Below, one piece after another: positions 9,971-19,431 of a stretch of 64,000 bases of DNA; position 1 is the first letter of the stretch; each line of letters opens with the position of its first letter. The DNA is from Paraburkholderia heleia NBRC 101817. Its GTDB lineage: Bacteria; Pseudomonadota; Gammaproteobacteria; Burkholderiales; Burkholderiaceae. A program made the position numbers and the translations under genes. The stretch lies in assembly GCF_000739775.1 (NCBI RefSeq), contig NZ_BBJH01000013.1, positions 1-64,000 of the forward strand, written 5' to 3'. The notes under the pieces were generated by a model. That model searched no databases, was not told the origin of the DNA, and saw only the letters and a list, made by a program, of their open reading frames with translations.

Positions 9971-10492
9971 ATCGCTACGGATAAGTCGCATCGCATCAAC
10001 GGTGAAATCACTGCACCCGAGGTGCGTCTCGTCGGAATCGAGAACGAGCCGCTTGGTATCGTAAAGCTGGCGGATGCGTTCCGCATGTCGGAACAGCAGG
10101 ATGTCGATCTGGTTGAAATTGCTCCTCAGGCGGTGCCTCCCGTATGCCGCTTGATGGATTACGGCAAGTTCAAGTACCAGGAGTCGAAGAAGCAGCACGA
10201 GGCCAAGCTCAAGCAGAAGGTCATCCAGGTCAAGGAAGTCAAGTTCCGCCCGGGTACCGACGACGGCGATTACAACGTCAAACTGCGCAATCTCATCCGC
10301 TTCCTCGATGAAGGCGACAAGACGAAGATCACGTTGCGTTTCCGCGGCCGCGAAATGGCCCACCAGGAAATCGGCATGCGCATGCTCGAGCGCCTGCGCA
10401 CCGACCTCGAAGAAGTCGGTCAGGTCGAGCAAATGCCGAAGATGGAAGGGCGCCAGATGATCATGGTGCTCTCGCCCAAGAAGAAGAAGTAG
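9971..10492 (+). CDS. infC: translation initiation factor IF-3 (AUC start codon)
   Basis: 173 residues when read from the ATC at 9971, behind AGAGGAAACGT. From there the protein begins (M)[20 protein letters not shown], the normal IF-3 N-terminus. No ATG/GTG/TTG start upstream gives this N-terminus and a start at GTG 10022 would remove conserved residues. IF-3 binds the 30S subunit, blocks 50S joining and checks the start codon. A rare start codon is known in enterobacterial infC (AUU), where IF-3 discriminates against its own mRNA. The gene lies 50 bp after thrS. Confidence 0.95.
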
Positions 10493-10500
10493 TTGGCATG

Positions 10501-10522
10501 CCGCGCGGCGCAGTCTGCGCGG
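10501..10522 (+). other. stem-loop in the infC-rpmI spacer
   Basis: CCGCGC and GCGCGG (10501-10506, 10517-10522) form a hairpin just after the infC stop, without a T run. The 292-base spacer up to rpmI shows no gene. In enterobacteria L20 represses rpmI-rplT translation through structures in this region; whether this spacer does so cannot be read here. Confidence 0.4.
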
Positions 10523-10784
10523 CGGTCAAAGTCAGTGTTCAATGACGTCTTCGGCGCCGTGGTGCGCGGAAGACGGCAAGCAGGTTCCGGAACGGCGCCC
10601 GCGCGCTGCACACGAAGTGCGGCAAACGGGCGCTTTTCCTGAAAGCGGCGGCGAGCTTGTTTTTCAGAAGCCAGCCAGTCGCCAAAACAAGTGGAGTGGG
10701 TTTCGAAGGGCGGAGTCCCGGCTAGGTGTGAGAACACTGCGCCAACCGCACACCCACGTCCATCAAATAATGGAGTTGTCTGTC

Positions 10785-10982
10785 ATGCCGAAGATGAAGA
10801 CCAAGAAGAGCGCTGCAAAGCGCTTCGTGGTTCGTCCGGGCGGTACCGTCAAGCGCGGTCAAGCCTTCAAGCGTCACATCCTGACCAAGAAGACCACCAA
10901 GAACAAGCGTCATCTGCGTGGTGCAACGGCCGTTCACGATTCCGATCTGAACTCCGTGCGCGCAATGCTGCCGTTCGCGTAA
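10785..10982 (+). CDS. rpmI: 50S ribosomal protein L35
   Basis: 65 residues beginning [14 protein letters not shown], the universal L35 start, very rich in Lys/Arg and of the normal length. It is a component of the large ribosomal subunit. rplT follows after 30 bases behind TAGGAGCGAAAC, so the two are cotranslated. Confidence 0.97.
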
Positions 10983-11012
10983 TCCTCAACCGATAACTCA
11001 TAGGAGCGAAAC

Positions 11013-11372
11013 ATGCCTCGAGTCAAACGTGGGGTTACCGCACGGGCCCGCCACAAGAAGATCATCAACCTGGCCAAGGGTTACCGCGGCCGTCGCAATA
11101 ACGTCTATCGCATCGCCAAGCAGGCGGTCATGCGCGCAGGCCAGTACGCCTATCGCGATCGCCGCAACAAGAAGCGTGTGTTCCGCGCACTGTGGATCAC
11201 GCGTATCAACGCGGCGGTGCGTCAGCACGACATGACCTACAGCGTGTTCATCAACGGCCTGAAGAAGGCTTCGATCGAACTCGACCGCAAGGTTCTGGCT
11301 GACATGGCTGTGTTCGACAAGGCTGCATTTGCTGCGATCGTCAAGCAGGTGAAGGCCGCCGTCGCTGCCTGA
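11013..11372 (+). CDS. rplT: 50S ribosomal protein L20
   Basis: 119 residues beginning [18 protein letters not shown], the typical L20 N-terminus with its basic extension that reaches into 23S rRNA. It is needed for early 50S assembly and acts as autogenous repressor of the infC-rpmI-rplT unit in other proteobacteria. Length and position are standard. It is followed by a strong hairpin before pheS. Confidence 0.97.
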
Positions 11373-11430
11373 TAGCAGGTATTGCGCAGGTTCGTTGCAG
11401 CAGACATTCCGGTAGTCCCGGTGATGCTGC

Positions 11431-11469
11431 AACAAAAACGGGGCTCCTCACCGAGCCCCGTTTTTGTTG
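11431..11469 (+). terminator. strong hairpin between rplT and pheS (terminator or attenuator)
   Basis: A 16-bp perfect stem: the 5' arm is 11431-11446 (ending CGGGGCTC), the loop CTCACC is 11447-11452 and the 3' arm is 11453-11468, running into TTTTTGTTGG. An upstream inverted repeat GTTGCAGCA / TGCTGCAAC (11394-11402 with 11425-11433) overlaps the base of its 5' arm by three bases, so the two stems cannot both be complete. This could be simple termination after rplT or attenuation of pheST. Confidence 0.85.
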
Positions 11470-11595
11470 GTAATTACGCTTCTTGCGCCGCTTCATGGAG
11501 TGTCTTCGCACCGTCATTGCCAGGCGTCATCATGGCGTGCCGCGAGCGCGGAGAGGCTTCAAGTCTCAAACTCTGACGCTGAAAAGATGGGATCA

Positions 11596-12609
11596 ATGGA
11601 TCTGGACCAGATTGTCGCCGACGCGCAAAGCGCGTTCGCTGGCGCCCCCGACGTCAACACGCTTGAAAACGAAAAGGCCCGATTTCTCGGCAAGTCCGGC
11701 GCGCTGACCGAACTGCTCAAGGGCCTCGGCAAGCTCGACGCGCAAGCGCGCAAGACCGAAGGCGCACGCATCAACGCCGTCAAGCAGCAAGTGGAAGCTG
11801 CGCTTAACGCGCGCCGCCAGGCGCTCGCGGACGCGCTGCTGAACCAGCGTCTCGCCGCCGAGGCGATCGACGTCACGCTGCCGGGCCGCGGCACGGGCAC
11901 GGGCAGCCTGCACCCCGTGATGCAGACGTGGGAACGTGTCGAGCGCATTTTCGGCTCGATCGGCTTCGACGTGGCCGACGGTCCCGAGATCGAAACCGAC
12001 TGGTACAACTTCACCTCGCTCAACAGCCCGGAGAACCATCCGGCGCGCTCCATGCAGGACACGTTCTACGTGGACGGCAAGGACGCCGACGGCCGTCAGC
12101 TTTTGTTGCGCACGCACACGAGCCCGATGCAGGTGCGCTACGCGCGCACGCACACGCCGCCCATCAAGGTGATCGTGCCGGGCCGGACGTATCGCGTGGA
12201 CAGCGACGCCACGCACTCGCCGATGTTCAACCAGGTCGAAGGCCTGTGGATCGAGGAGAACATCAGCTTCGCAGACCTGAAGGGTGTCTACACCGACTTC
12301 CTCAAGAAGTTCTTCGAACGTGACGACATTCAGGTGCGCTTCCGTCCGTCGTACTTCCCGTTCACGGAGCCGTCGGCCGAAATCGACATGATGTTCGAGC
12401 AGGGCAAGAACGCCGGCAAGTGGCTCGAGATCTCGGGCTCGGGCCAGGTGCATCCGACCGTGATCCGCAACATGGGCCTCGACCCGGAGCGCTATATCGG
12501 CTTTGCGTTCGGCAGCGGCCTCGAACGCCTGACGATGCTGCGTTATGGCGTGCAGGACCTGCGCCTGTTCTTCGAGGGCGATCTGCGCTTCTTGCGTCAG
12601 TTCGCGTAA
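11596..12609 (+). CDS. pheS: phenylalanine--tRNA ligase subunit alpha
   Basis: 337 residues from the ATG at 11596 ([11 protein letters not shown]), the usual start and length in Burkholderia; an in-frame ATG three codons earlier (11587) is an alternative. An N-terminal coiled-coil (about 1-90) precedes the class II catalytic core with the motif 2 region [14 protein letters not shown] and the motif 3 region near [18 protein letters not shown]. With PheT it forms the alpha2-beta2 enzyme that charges tRNA-Phe. pheT follows after 108 bp. Confidence 0.96.
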   Translation: MDLDQIVADAQSAFAGAPDVNTLENEKARFLGKSGALTELLKGLGKLDAQARKTEGARINAVKQQVEAALNARRQALADALLNQRLAAEAIDVTLPGRGTGTGSLHPVMQTWERVERIFGSIGFDVADGPEIETDWYNFTSLNSPENHPARSMQDTFYVDGKDADGRQLLLRTHTSPMQVRYARTHTPPIKVIVPGRTYRVDSDATHSPMFNQVEGLWIEENISFADLKGVYTDFLKKFFERDDIQVRFRPSYFPFTEPSAEIDMMFEQGKNAGKWLEISGSGQVHPTVIRNMGLDPERYIGFAFGSGLERLTMLRYGVQDLRLFFEGDLRFLRQFA

Positions 12610-12717
12610 CGCGGCGACGCATTCGCCTGCAGCGCGCGAGGCGGACGCAGCACCTGAGGAAGGTGCGCGAGACCCCGCCTACGCGACGGTCACAATCTGT
12701 CTGGAACGTAAAACCAC

Positions 12718-15183
12718 ATGCTATTCCCCGAATCCTGGCTGAGAAGCTTTGTTGATCCGAAGCTCACGACCGATGAACTGGCCCACGCGCTCACCATGGC
12801 CGGCCTCGAAGTCGAAGGCCTGAGCCCGGCGGCGCCGCCCACCACGAAGATCGTCGTGGGCCGCGTGCTCGAAGTCGTGAAGCACCCGGACGCGGACAAG
12901 CTCAACGTCACGCAGGTCGATGCCGGCACCGGCGCGACGCTGCAGATCGTCTGCGGCGCACCCAACGTCGCGCCCGGCATCAAGGTGCCCGTGGCGCTCG
13001 TGGGCGCCGAGCTGCCGGCCGCCGAAGAGGGCGGCAAGCCTTTTGCGATCAAGCTCTCGAAGCTGCGTGGCGTGGAAAGCCAGGGCATGCTGTGCTCGGC
13101 GCGCGAACTGAAGCTCTCGGAAGACCATAGCGGCCTGATGATCCTGCCGGAAGATACGCCGGTCGGCCAGGACATCCGCGAAGCGCTGAACCTCGACGAC
13201 ACCGTCTTCGAAATCAAGCTCACGCCGAACAAGGCCGATTGCCTTTCGGTCTACGGCATTGCGCGCGAAACGGCTGCGATCACCGGTGCGCCGCTGCAGG
13301 CGCCCGTGTATCCGAAGGTCGAAGTCAAGCTCGACGGACCGAACGCCCGGCTGCCCGTGAAGATTTCGGCGCCGGACCTGTGCGGCCGTTTCTCGGGCCG
13401 CGTGATCCGCGGCGTGAACGCGCGCGCGAAAACGCCGATGTGGATGGTCGAGCGCCTCGAGCGTTCGGGACAGCGCAGCATCTCGGCGCTCGTCGACATT
13501 TCGAACTACGTCATGCTCGAACTCGGCCGCCCGTCGCACGTGTTCGATCTCGACAAGATCCACGGCGCGATGGACGTGCGCTGGGGCAAGAAGGGCGAGA
13601 CGCTCAGGCTGCTCAACGGCAATACCGTGGAAGTCGATGAAACCGTGGGCGTGATCGCCGACGACCGCGAGATCGAGAGCCTCGCGGGCATCATGGGCGG
13701 CGACAGCACGGCCGTCACGCTCGACACCACGAACATCTATCTCGAAGCCGCATTCTGGTGGCCGGACAGCATTCGCGGCCGCTCGCGCCGCTACAACTTC
13801 TCGACCGATGCGGGCCATCGCTTCGAACGCGGCGTGGACTGGTCGACGACTGTCGAGCACATCGAGCGCATCACGCAGCTGATCCTCGATATCTGTGGCG
13901 GCTGCGCCGGCCCGATCGACGATCAAACGGTGAACGTGCCCAAGCGCGAGCCGGTGACGATGCGCGTGGCGCGCGCGAACCGCATCATCGGCGTGAAGAT
14001 CGGCGCCGACGAGATCGCGCAGATTTTCACGCGTCTCGGTCTTACGTTCACGCGCAGCGTCGACAGCGCGGGCGACGAGAGCTTCCGCGTCACGCCGCCG
14101 CCGTACCGCTTCGACATCGAGATCGAAGAAGATCTGATCGAAGAAGTCGCGCGTATCCATGGCTTCGAAAAGATTCCGGCGTTGCCGCCTGTTGCCCGCA
14201 GCGAAATGCGTGCGACCCACGAAACGCGCCGCTCGATCCACGCCATTCGTCACGCGCTCGCCGCACGCGACTACGCCGAGACGATCAACTTCAGCTTCGT
14301 CGATGCCGAATGGGAGCAGGACTTCGCGGGCAACGCGAATCCCGTGAAGCTGCTGAACCCGATCGCGAGCCAGCTCTCGGTCATGCGCACGACGCTGTTC
14401 GGCAGCCTCATCAACGTGCTGCGCCACAATCTGAACCGCCGTGCCGACCGCGTGCGCGTGTTCGAGGCGGGCCGCGTGTTCCTGCACGATCCGTCGATCA
14501 AGGCGAGCGAGATGACGGTGGAAGGTTTCGCACAACCGAAGATGATCGGCGCGCTCGCGTACGGTCCCGCGCTCGAAGAGCAGTGGGGCGCGCCAACGCG
14601 CGGCGTGGACTTCTTCGACGTGAAGGGCGACCTCGAAGCGTTGTTCGCATCGCTCGGCGCCGCGAAAACGCCGCGCTTCGTGAAGGCAGAACACCCGGCG
14701 CTGCACCCGGGACGTAGCGCGCGCATCGAAGTCGATGGCCGTGCCGTGGGCTGGATTGGCGAGCTGCATCCGCGCTGGATGCAGAAGTACGACCTGCCGC
14801 ACGCACCGATACTCTTCGAGGTCGAGGCCGACGCGCTGATGGCGCGCGAACTGCCCACGCCTGGCGAAGTCTCGAAATTCCCGCCGGTCCGCCGCGACAT
14901 CGCTCTTGTCGTCGATCAAAAGATCGAGGTGCAGGCGTTGCTCGACGAGTTCCAGAAGGGCATGCAAGACGAGGCTTGCCGGATTGTGCAGAGGGTTGCG
15001 CTCTTCGATGAATTTCGTGCAAAATCAAATACTTCCGGACTTGGCGCGGACGAGAAAAGCCTTGCCTTCCGGGTGACCCTGCAAGATACTGGCGGAACCC
15101 TTCAGGACGAAACGGTCGATGCGGCCATCAAGTCCCTGGTGGATCGCCTGGCTCGAGTGTATGGCGCCCGGTTGCGCGGATAA
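12718..15183 (+). CDS. pheT: phenylalanine--tRNA ligase subunit beta
   Basis: 821 residues starting [14 protein letters not shown]. Domains in order: N-terminal B1/EMAP-type tRNA-binding domain (about 40-150, with [20 protein letters not shown]), B3/B4 editing domain (about 215-390), B5, a catalytic-like core (about 480-700) and a C-terminal ferredoxin-like anticodon-binding domain starting near [13 protein letters not shown]. It supplies proofreading of tyrosine and tRNA recognition. Slightly longer than the common 800 residues, within the Burkholderia range. Confidence 0.96.
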   Translation: MLFPESWLRSFVDPKLTTDELAHALTMAGLEVEGLSPAAPPTTKIVVGRVLEVVKHPDADKLNVTQVDAGTGATLQIVCGAPNVAPGIKVPVALVGAELPAAEEGGKPFAIKLSKLRGVESQGMLCSARELKLSEDHSGLMILPEDTPVGQDIREALNLDDTVFEIKLTPNKADCLSVYGIARETAAITGAPLQAPVYPKVEVKLDGPNARLPVKISAPDLCGRFSGRVIRGVNARAKTPMWMVERLERSGQRSISALVDISNYVMLELGRPSHVFDLDKIHGAMDVRWGKKGETLRLLNGNTVEVDETVGVIADDREIESLAGIMGGDSTAVTLDTTNIYLEAAFWWPDSIRGRSRRYNFSTDAGHRFERGVDWSTTVEHIERITQLILDICGGCAGPIDDQTVNVPKREPVTMRVARANRIIGVKIGADEIAQIFTRLGLTFTRSVDSAGDESFRVTPPPYRFDIEIEEDLIEEVARIHGFEKIPALPPVARSEMRATHETRRSIHAIRHALAARDYAETINFSFVDAEWEQDFAGNANPVKLLNPIASQLSVMRTTLFGSLINVLRHNLNRRADRVRVFEAGRVFLHDPSIKASEMTVEGFAQPKMIGALAYGPALEEQWGAPTRGVDFFDVKGDLEALFASLGAAKTPRFVKAEHPALHPGRSARIEVDGRAVGWIGELHPRWMQKYDLPHAPILFEVEADALMARELPTPGEVSKFPPVRRDIALVVDQKIEVQALLDEFQKGMQDEACRIVQRVALFDEFRAKSNTSGLGADEKSLAFRVTLQDTGGTLQDETVDAAIKSLVDRLARVYGARLRG

Positions 15184-15274
15184 GCTCCTTGGCTCATCAC
15201 GTACCGACATCGGCTTCCGGTTTGCGAGGTAGCAAGTCAACCTCGCGACCGGCAGCGCGCCATCTCATAGATAG

Positions 15275-15685
15275 ATGAACGAAATGAACTCGAGTGATTT
15301 CGAAGCCCTACTTGCGGCACAGCGTAGCGCCATGATTCGCGACATTCCTGCCTCGTCGGCAAGCGCCACGAACGACACGCCCACGCTGACGAAAGCCGAA
15401 CTCGCTGAGCTGCTGTTCGACAACGTCGGTCTGAACAAACGCGAAGCGAAAGACATGGTCGAAGCCTTCTTCGAAGTGATTCGCGACGCGCTTGAAAGCG
15501 GCGACAGCGTGAAGCTGTCCGGCTTCGGCAATTTTCAGTTGCGCGACAAGCCGCAACGACCCGGCCGTAACCCGAAGACGGGCGAGGCGATACCCATTGC
15601 CGCGCGTCGCGTGGTGACGTTCCATGCGAGCCAGAAGTTGAAGGCGCTCGTGGAGAGCGGCGCCGAGGCGAGCTTCCCGCGTTGA
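15275..15685 (+). CDS. ihfA: integration host factor subunit alpha
   Basis: 136 residues. The HU/IHF fold starts near residue 37 ([23 protein letters not shown]) and contains the DNA-inserting beta-arm [24 protein letters not shown]. The extra N-terminal 35 residues are typical of Burkholderiales IHF-alpha. IHF bends DNA at specific sites and assists recombination and transcription, including integration by tyrosine recombinases such as the one at 55.9 kb. It lies 91 bp after pheT as in most beta- and gammaproteobacteria. Confidence 0.95.
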   Translation: MNEMNSSDFEALLAAQRSAMIRDIPASSASATNDTPTLTKAELAELLFDNVGLNKREAKDMVEAFFEVIRDALESGDSVKLSGFGNFQLRDKPQRPGRNPKTGEAIPIAARRVVTFHASQKLKALVESGAEASFPR

Positions 15686-15826
15686 TGCGTTGAGGCTGTT
15701 GGCCCGCGCCGGTACGCCCGCGGCGGTGGCAATATGGCGGGCATGAACGAATAAGTAGAAATAGCGGACTTCAAGGACCCAGGCGGCGACGCCTCATTGC
15801 GCAACCACCACGACGGCAAACCGGCG

Positions 15827-16225
15827 ATGACATCGACAAGCGAAAAGGTCGTCTTGCCTCCCATACCCGCCAAGCGCTACTTCACCATTGGCGAGGTGAG
15901 CGAGTTGTGCGGCGTGAAGCCTCACGTGCTGCGGTATTGGGAGCAGGAGTTCACGCAGTTGAAGCCGGTGAAGCGGCGCGGCAATCGTCGCTACTACCAG
16001 CATCACGAGGTCTTGCTGATCCGTCGCATTCGCGAACTGCTTTACGAGCAGGGCTTCACGATCAACGGCGCGCGCAACCGGCTCGATTCGCATGGCGCAG
16101 CGGCCGATGAAGCCGGGCAGCCGGAAGCCGTGAGTGCGCCGGTTTCCGAAGGCACGACGGCGCTCGTGGATGTCGATCAGCTGCGCAAGGAATTGCTGCA
16201 TGTGCTCGATGCGCTCGGGCGCTGA
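15827..16225 (+). CDS. MerR family transcriptional regulator
   Basis: 132 residues from the ATG at 15827. The MerR winged helix-turn-helix covers about residues 17-85 (YFTIGEVSELCGVKPHVLRYWEQEF, then NRRYYQHHEVLLIRRIRELL). The rest is short, with no metal-binding cysteines, so the effector is unknown. This small MerR gene directly after ihfA is a conserved neighbour in many proteobacteria. The tRNA-Pro gene follows. Confidence 0.9.
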   Translation: MTSTSEKVVLPPIPAKRYFTIGEVSELCGVKPHVLRYWEQEFTQLKPVKRRGNRRYYQHHEVLLIRRIRELLYEQGFTINGARNRLDSHGAAADEAGQPEAVSAPVSEGTTALVDVDQLRKELLHVLDALGR

Positions 16226-16302
16226 GGCACTTCTCCGAACGCACGCATGTGAGCCGTTCACGAATTACACGCGAAGCGGTTCTAATTGGAGAAACTCTCT
16301 GT

Positions 16303-16308
16303 TATACT
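16303..16308 (+). promoter_or_regulatory. -10 box of tRNA-Pro promoter
   Basis: TATACT ends 10 bases before the tRNA start. The best -35 at 17-base spacing is the weak TTCTAA (16280-16285). Confidence 0.55.
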
Positions 16309-16318
16309 TTCTAGCTCT

Positions 16319-16395
<77 letters not shown>

Positions 16396-16401
16396 GAATA
16401 G

Positions 16402-16437
16402 AGCCCGCGTAATCGAAAGATTACGCGGGCTTTGTCT
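16402..16437 (+). terminator. intrinsic terminator of tRNA-Pro
   Basis: A perfect 13-bp stem (16402-16414 with 16419-16431) with GAAA tetraloop, then TTTGTCTTTT. It starts seven bases after the CCA end. Confidence 0.9.
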
Positions 16438-16658
16438 TTTGTGCGCCGCGAAGAAAGCACAAGAAAACACAGGAAGCGCACGCAAGAAGCGCACGAACGA
16501 CACCGCAAGATCCGGCTGTTATTTTTTCTCACATATCGGTGAGAATCCTTCGTTATACGGCGCGTGTTGCTCGCCTTACGATACGCGTACCTTCGCGCCG
16601 GTGATTCGTGCAAACGCGCGCCCGCGCGCAACTCCGTGCTCACTCAGCGCCACTTCAC

Positions 16659-17597
16659 ATGAACCCGATCGAACTCGCGCAACTCATCTTCCTCGCCGCC
16701 CTATGGGGCGGGTCGTTTCTGTTCATCCGCGTCGGCGTGACCGACTTCGGCGTCGCGCCGCTGATGGCGCTGCGCGTCGGCATCGGCGCGCTGTTCCTGC
16801 TGCTGGTGCTGTTTTCACGCCGCCCCGCACGCGAAGCGCTCGGCACGCTGCGCGAACGCGCGTGGCCGCTTTTCATTGTCGGCATCCTCAATTCGGCCGC
16901 GCCGTTCTGTCTCTTCGCGTGGGCCGAGCTTACGCTCTCCGCGGGCGTCACGTCCGTGATCAACGCGACTACGCCGCTGTGGGGGGCGGTCGTCGCGTAT
17001 GCCTGGCTCAAGGATCGTCTGAGCGGGTTGCGCGTGGCCGGGCTCGCGATCGGCTTCGCGGGCGTGCTTGCGCTGGTGTGGGATCAGGTCGTGACGCACG
17101 CCGGCGACGGCGCGTCACCCGCCGGCGCTGCGCTCGCCGCCCTCGCGGCGCTGGTTGCAGCGGCGCTGTACGGCGTCGCTGCGAGCTACACGAAGCGCCA
17201 TCTCACGGGCGTCGATCCGCTCACGGTCGCTGCCGGGACGATGACGGGCGCAACGCTCGTGCTCGCGCCGTTCGCCGTGGCAACCTGGCCTGCTACACCC
17301 ATCTCGCTGCACGCGTGGGGCGCAGTGCTGGGCCTTGGCGTGGCGTGCACGGGTATCGCGTATCTGTTGTTTTTCCGCCTGATCGCAGCGGTAGGCCCGG
17401 CGCGCGCGATCACGGTGACGTTCGTGATCCCGATCTTCGGTATTCTGTGGGGCGCGCTCTTTCTCGGCGAGCGCGTGTCGATGGGCATGGTCGAGGCGTG
17501 CGCGGCGATTCTCGTAGGCACCGCGCTCGCAACCGGCTTCGTGAAGCGCTTGCCGGGTTTCACTGCGCGCCGCAGCGGGGCAGGCGCAGAACGCTAG
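16659..17597 (+). CDS. EamA/DMT family transporter
   Basis: 312 residues from the ATG at 16659 (MNPIELAQLIFLAALWGGSFLFIR). About ten hydrophobic segments fall into two EamA repeats of five; the first begins with the family hallmark ALWGGSFLFIRVGV. It is an inner-membrane drug/metabolite exporter of unknown substrate. The frame extends to 16608 but the added residues are polar and follow no ribosome site. It stands alone after the tRNA-Pro terminator. Confidence 0.88.
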   Translation: MNPIELAQLIFLAALWGGSFLFIRVGVTDFGVAPLMALRVGIGALFLLLVLFSRRPAREALGTLRERAWPLFIVGILNSAAPFCLFAWAELTLSAGVTSVINATTPLWGAVVAYAWLKDRLSGLRVAGLAIGFAGVLALVWDQVVTHAGDGASPAGAALAALAALVAAALYGVAASYTKRHLTGVDPLTVAAGTMTGATLVLAPFAVATWPATPISLHAWGAVLGLGVACTGIAYLLFFRLIAAVGPARAITVTFVIPIFGILWGALFLGERVSMGMVEACAAILVGTALATGFVKRLPGFTARRSGAGAER

Positions 17598-17737
17598 CCG
17601 GGCAGTGCGCGTACGAGACGCTCGAAGCGGGTGCGTTGTGACCGCCATGCAGGCGATTCGCCACGCTGCGTCCGACGAGCGGGATCAGCGAAATCGCGCG
17701 GCGACCAACGTCGCGCGATTTGCATTTTCGTGCGCGC

Positions 17738-18140
17738 TCAAGCCGCCGCGCGAGGCACGGCTTCGACTTCCTTCTCCCGATCGCTGCGGCTACCGCGCCC
17801 GATCGACAACGTCGCGACGATCATCGCCCCCGGCACGAGCAACCCTGCGGAATAGACGAGCCCCGCAGCATCGCTGTGTGTCGCATCCTTGAGCCAGCCC
17901 ACCACCCAGCCCACCACCCAGCCCACCACGAGCGGATTCGCCGCCGAGCTGATGTTGCCGATCGCATCGATCACGATGCCCACTGCGCGCGCCTGCGGCG
18001 CGAACGCCTGATCGGGTGTCGTCCAGAAGATCGGCATCGCCGTGTACGACCCCGCCGATGCCAGGCACGCCGAGCAGTTGCACGAGCGGCGCGCCGCCTT
18101 GCGCCGTCAGCACGCAGCCAATCCCCGAGAGCGGATTATG
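17738..18140 (-). pseudogene. remnant of an MFS (ACS-like) transporter gene, frameshifted and truncated
   Basis: Only the last part of a major facilitator transporter remains. The upstream frame reads IGCVLTAQGGAPLVQLLG (to about 18075), then the matching sequence continues one base out of register as ASAGSYTAMPIFWTTPDQAF (18060-18000) and RAVGIVIDAIGNISSAANPL down to the stop at 17738, so a one-base indel lies near 18070. No N-terminal half is found upstream on the minus strand. A 12-bp unit, CCAGCCCACCAC, is repeated three times in tandem (17894-17929), giving VVGW three times where relatives have one. It is dead as a transporter. Confidence 0.75.
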
Positions 18141-18683
18141 CGAGCGGCCTACGCGTTGTCTGTCCTCAATTTGGGTACAGCTGCGCATTGCGCGCTGTTC
18201 GGGAATGCCCGGGCCCAGACGTCATGCCGGTTTTACGCAGAGGAATATCAGGTCGAGTGGCGAACCACAAAAGTCGTCATTCATGGATTTTGAATACCCG
18301 GTAAATCGAAGAGCGGTAATTGAGGCGGATTCGCTAATAATGGGAGTTCATATCCCGCAAATTATTCCGTCAATACGCGTTCAGCACCATTTATGCGATT
18401 CAATAATGGAAACTGAAAGCCGTCAGTCAGTCTTTATCAAGCCACAAGCGCCTGCCCGGGCGCGGTCTATTGGCGCGTCAACGAGCGCGTTCGATTTTTC
18501 GACGCTAAACTTCGCTCTCATATACGCGCGGGTCATTAGTGAACATCTGGACGTGAAGGTATTTGTTCTGTCCACGTGACAGGTGCGCAGTGCTTTTTTA
18601 TTTGCGCCGATACCGAATCCGCACAATTCGTGGTTGTGCCCGATGCATGGCGTCATGCTGAATCGATTGAATCGGGGAAATAG
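18141..18683 (+). other. AT-richer stretch with no supportable gene
   Basis: About 540 bases between the transporter remnant and the PagL gene. Composition from about 18220 to 18600 is visibly less GC-rich than the surroundings. One frame is open across 18283-18579 but shows no domain, no clear ribosome site and no family I know. No terminal inverted repeats or transposase fragments were seen. Likely a scar of an old insertion or deletion. Confidence 0.5.
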
Positions 18684-19253
18684 ATGAAACCAGGAAGATT
18701 CGTCTGGCACGCTCATGCAGTGCGCGGGGCGCTCACCGCGCTTTGCGCCTTTGGCGCGGCGAGCGCGCAAGCGGACAACACGTTCGGCGTGCAGCTCGGA
18801 GCGGGCATCGCGGACCACGACGTGAAAAAGCTCGACCTCGGTTTCGTGTGGGATCCGGGCCTGCAGTGGTGGCACATCGGCGGGTATCACTTCACGCTGG
18901 TTGGCGAGGCACACGTCGCCTACTGGAAGCTGAACGCACCGGATGCCGTCTACTCGCATATCTGGGAATACGGCGTGACGCCCATTTTTCGCTTCATCAG
19001 GGACAGCGGCTGGTTCAAGCCGTTCATCGAGGCGGGCGTGGGCTTGCACTTTCTCTCGCATGTCCGGCAGACGCCAGATCGCGCGACATCGACGTCGTTG
19101 CAGTTCGTCGACATGGTCGGCGTTGGCGCGCAGTTCGGCGAGCATGGAAACTATCAGGCCGGGTTCCGTTTCCAGCATTTGTCGAACGCGGATATCAAGG
19201 AGCCGAATCCGGGCACGAACTTCAGTCAGATCTATTTCCAGTACAACTTTTAG
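18684..19253 (+). CDS. PagL-type lipid A 3-O-deacylase (acyloxyacyl hydrolase)
   Basis: 189 residues: a signal peptide (about 1-30, hydrophobic core then SAQA) followed by an eight-stranded outer-membrane beta barrel with alternating aromatic residues and a terminal Phe, the usual outer-membrane sorting signal. The active-site motif is FRFQHLSNADIKEPNPG near residues 158-174, with the catalytic His and Ser of the HLS triplet and the PNPG signature. PagL removes the 3-O acyl chain of lipid A in the outer membrane, which lowers endotoxin recognition. It stands alone; the ATG follows GGGGAAATAG. Confidence 0.88.
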   Translation: MKPGRFVWHAHAVRGALTALCAFGAASAQADNTFGVQLGAGIADHDVKKLDLGFVWDPGLQWWHIGGYHFTLVGEAHVAYWKLNAPDAVYSHIWEYGVTPIFRFIRDSGWFKPFIEAGVGLHFLSHVRQTPDRATSTSLQFVDMVGVGAQFGEHGNYQAGFRFQHLSNADIKEPNPGTNFSQIYFQYNF

Positions 19254-19431
19254 GGCGCCGGCGAGTCGCCGACGAGCCTTCCAGTGACGCGCTCCCTGTC
19301 GCGCGGGCGTCAGTCGATTCCCGCAACCCGTTACACTGTGGGTATTGGTGCGGTGCACCACGCGTTGCGCCGCCGACCGGCATTTTCCATAGCGACTCGC
19401 CGGGGTCGCAGACCAGGAGTGAGGACGAGGC

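Noticed and set aside
17894..17929. Tandem repeat considered as a CRISPR or iteron array
   Set aside because: Three 12-bp units without spacers, in frame with the decayed transporter; a slippage repeat.
18016..18579. Plus-strand frame across the transporter remnant and AT-rich stretch
   Set aside because: First half is antisense to the MFS remnant; second half has no ribosome site or recognisable domain.
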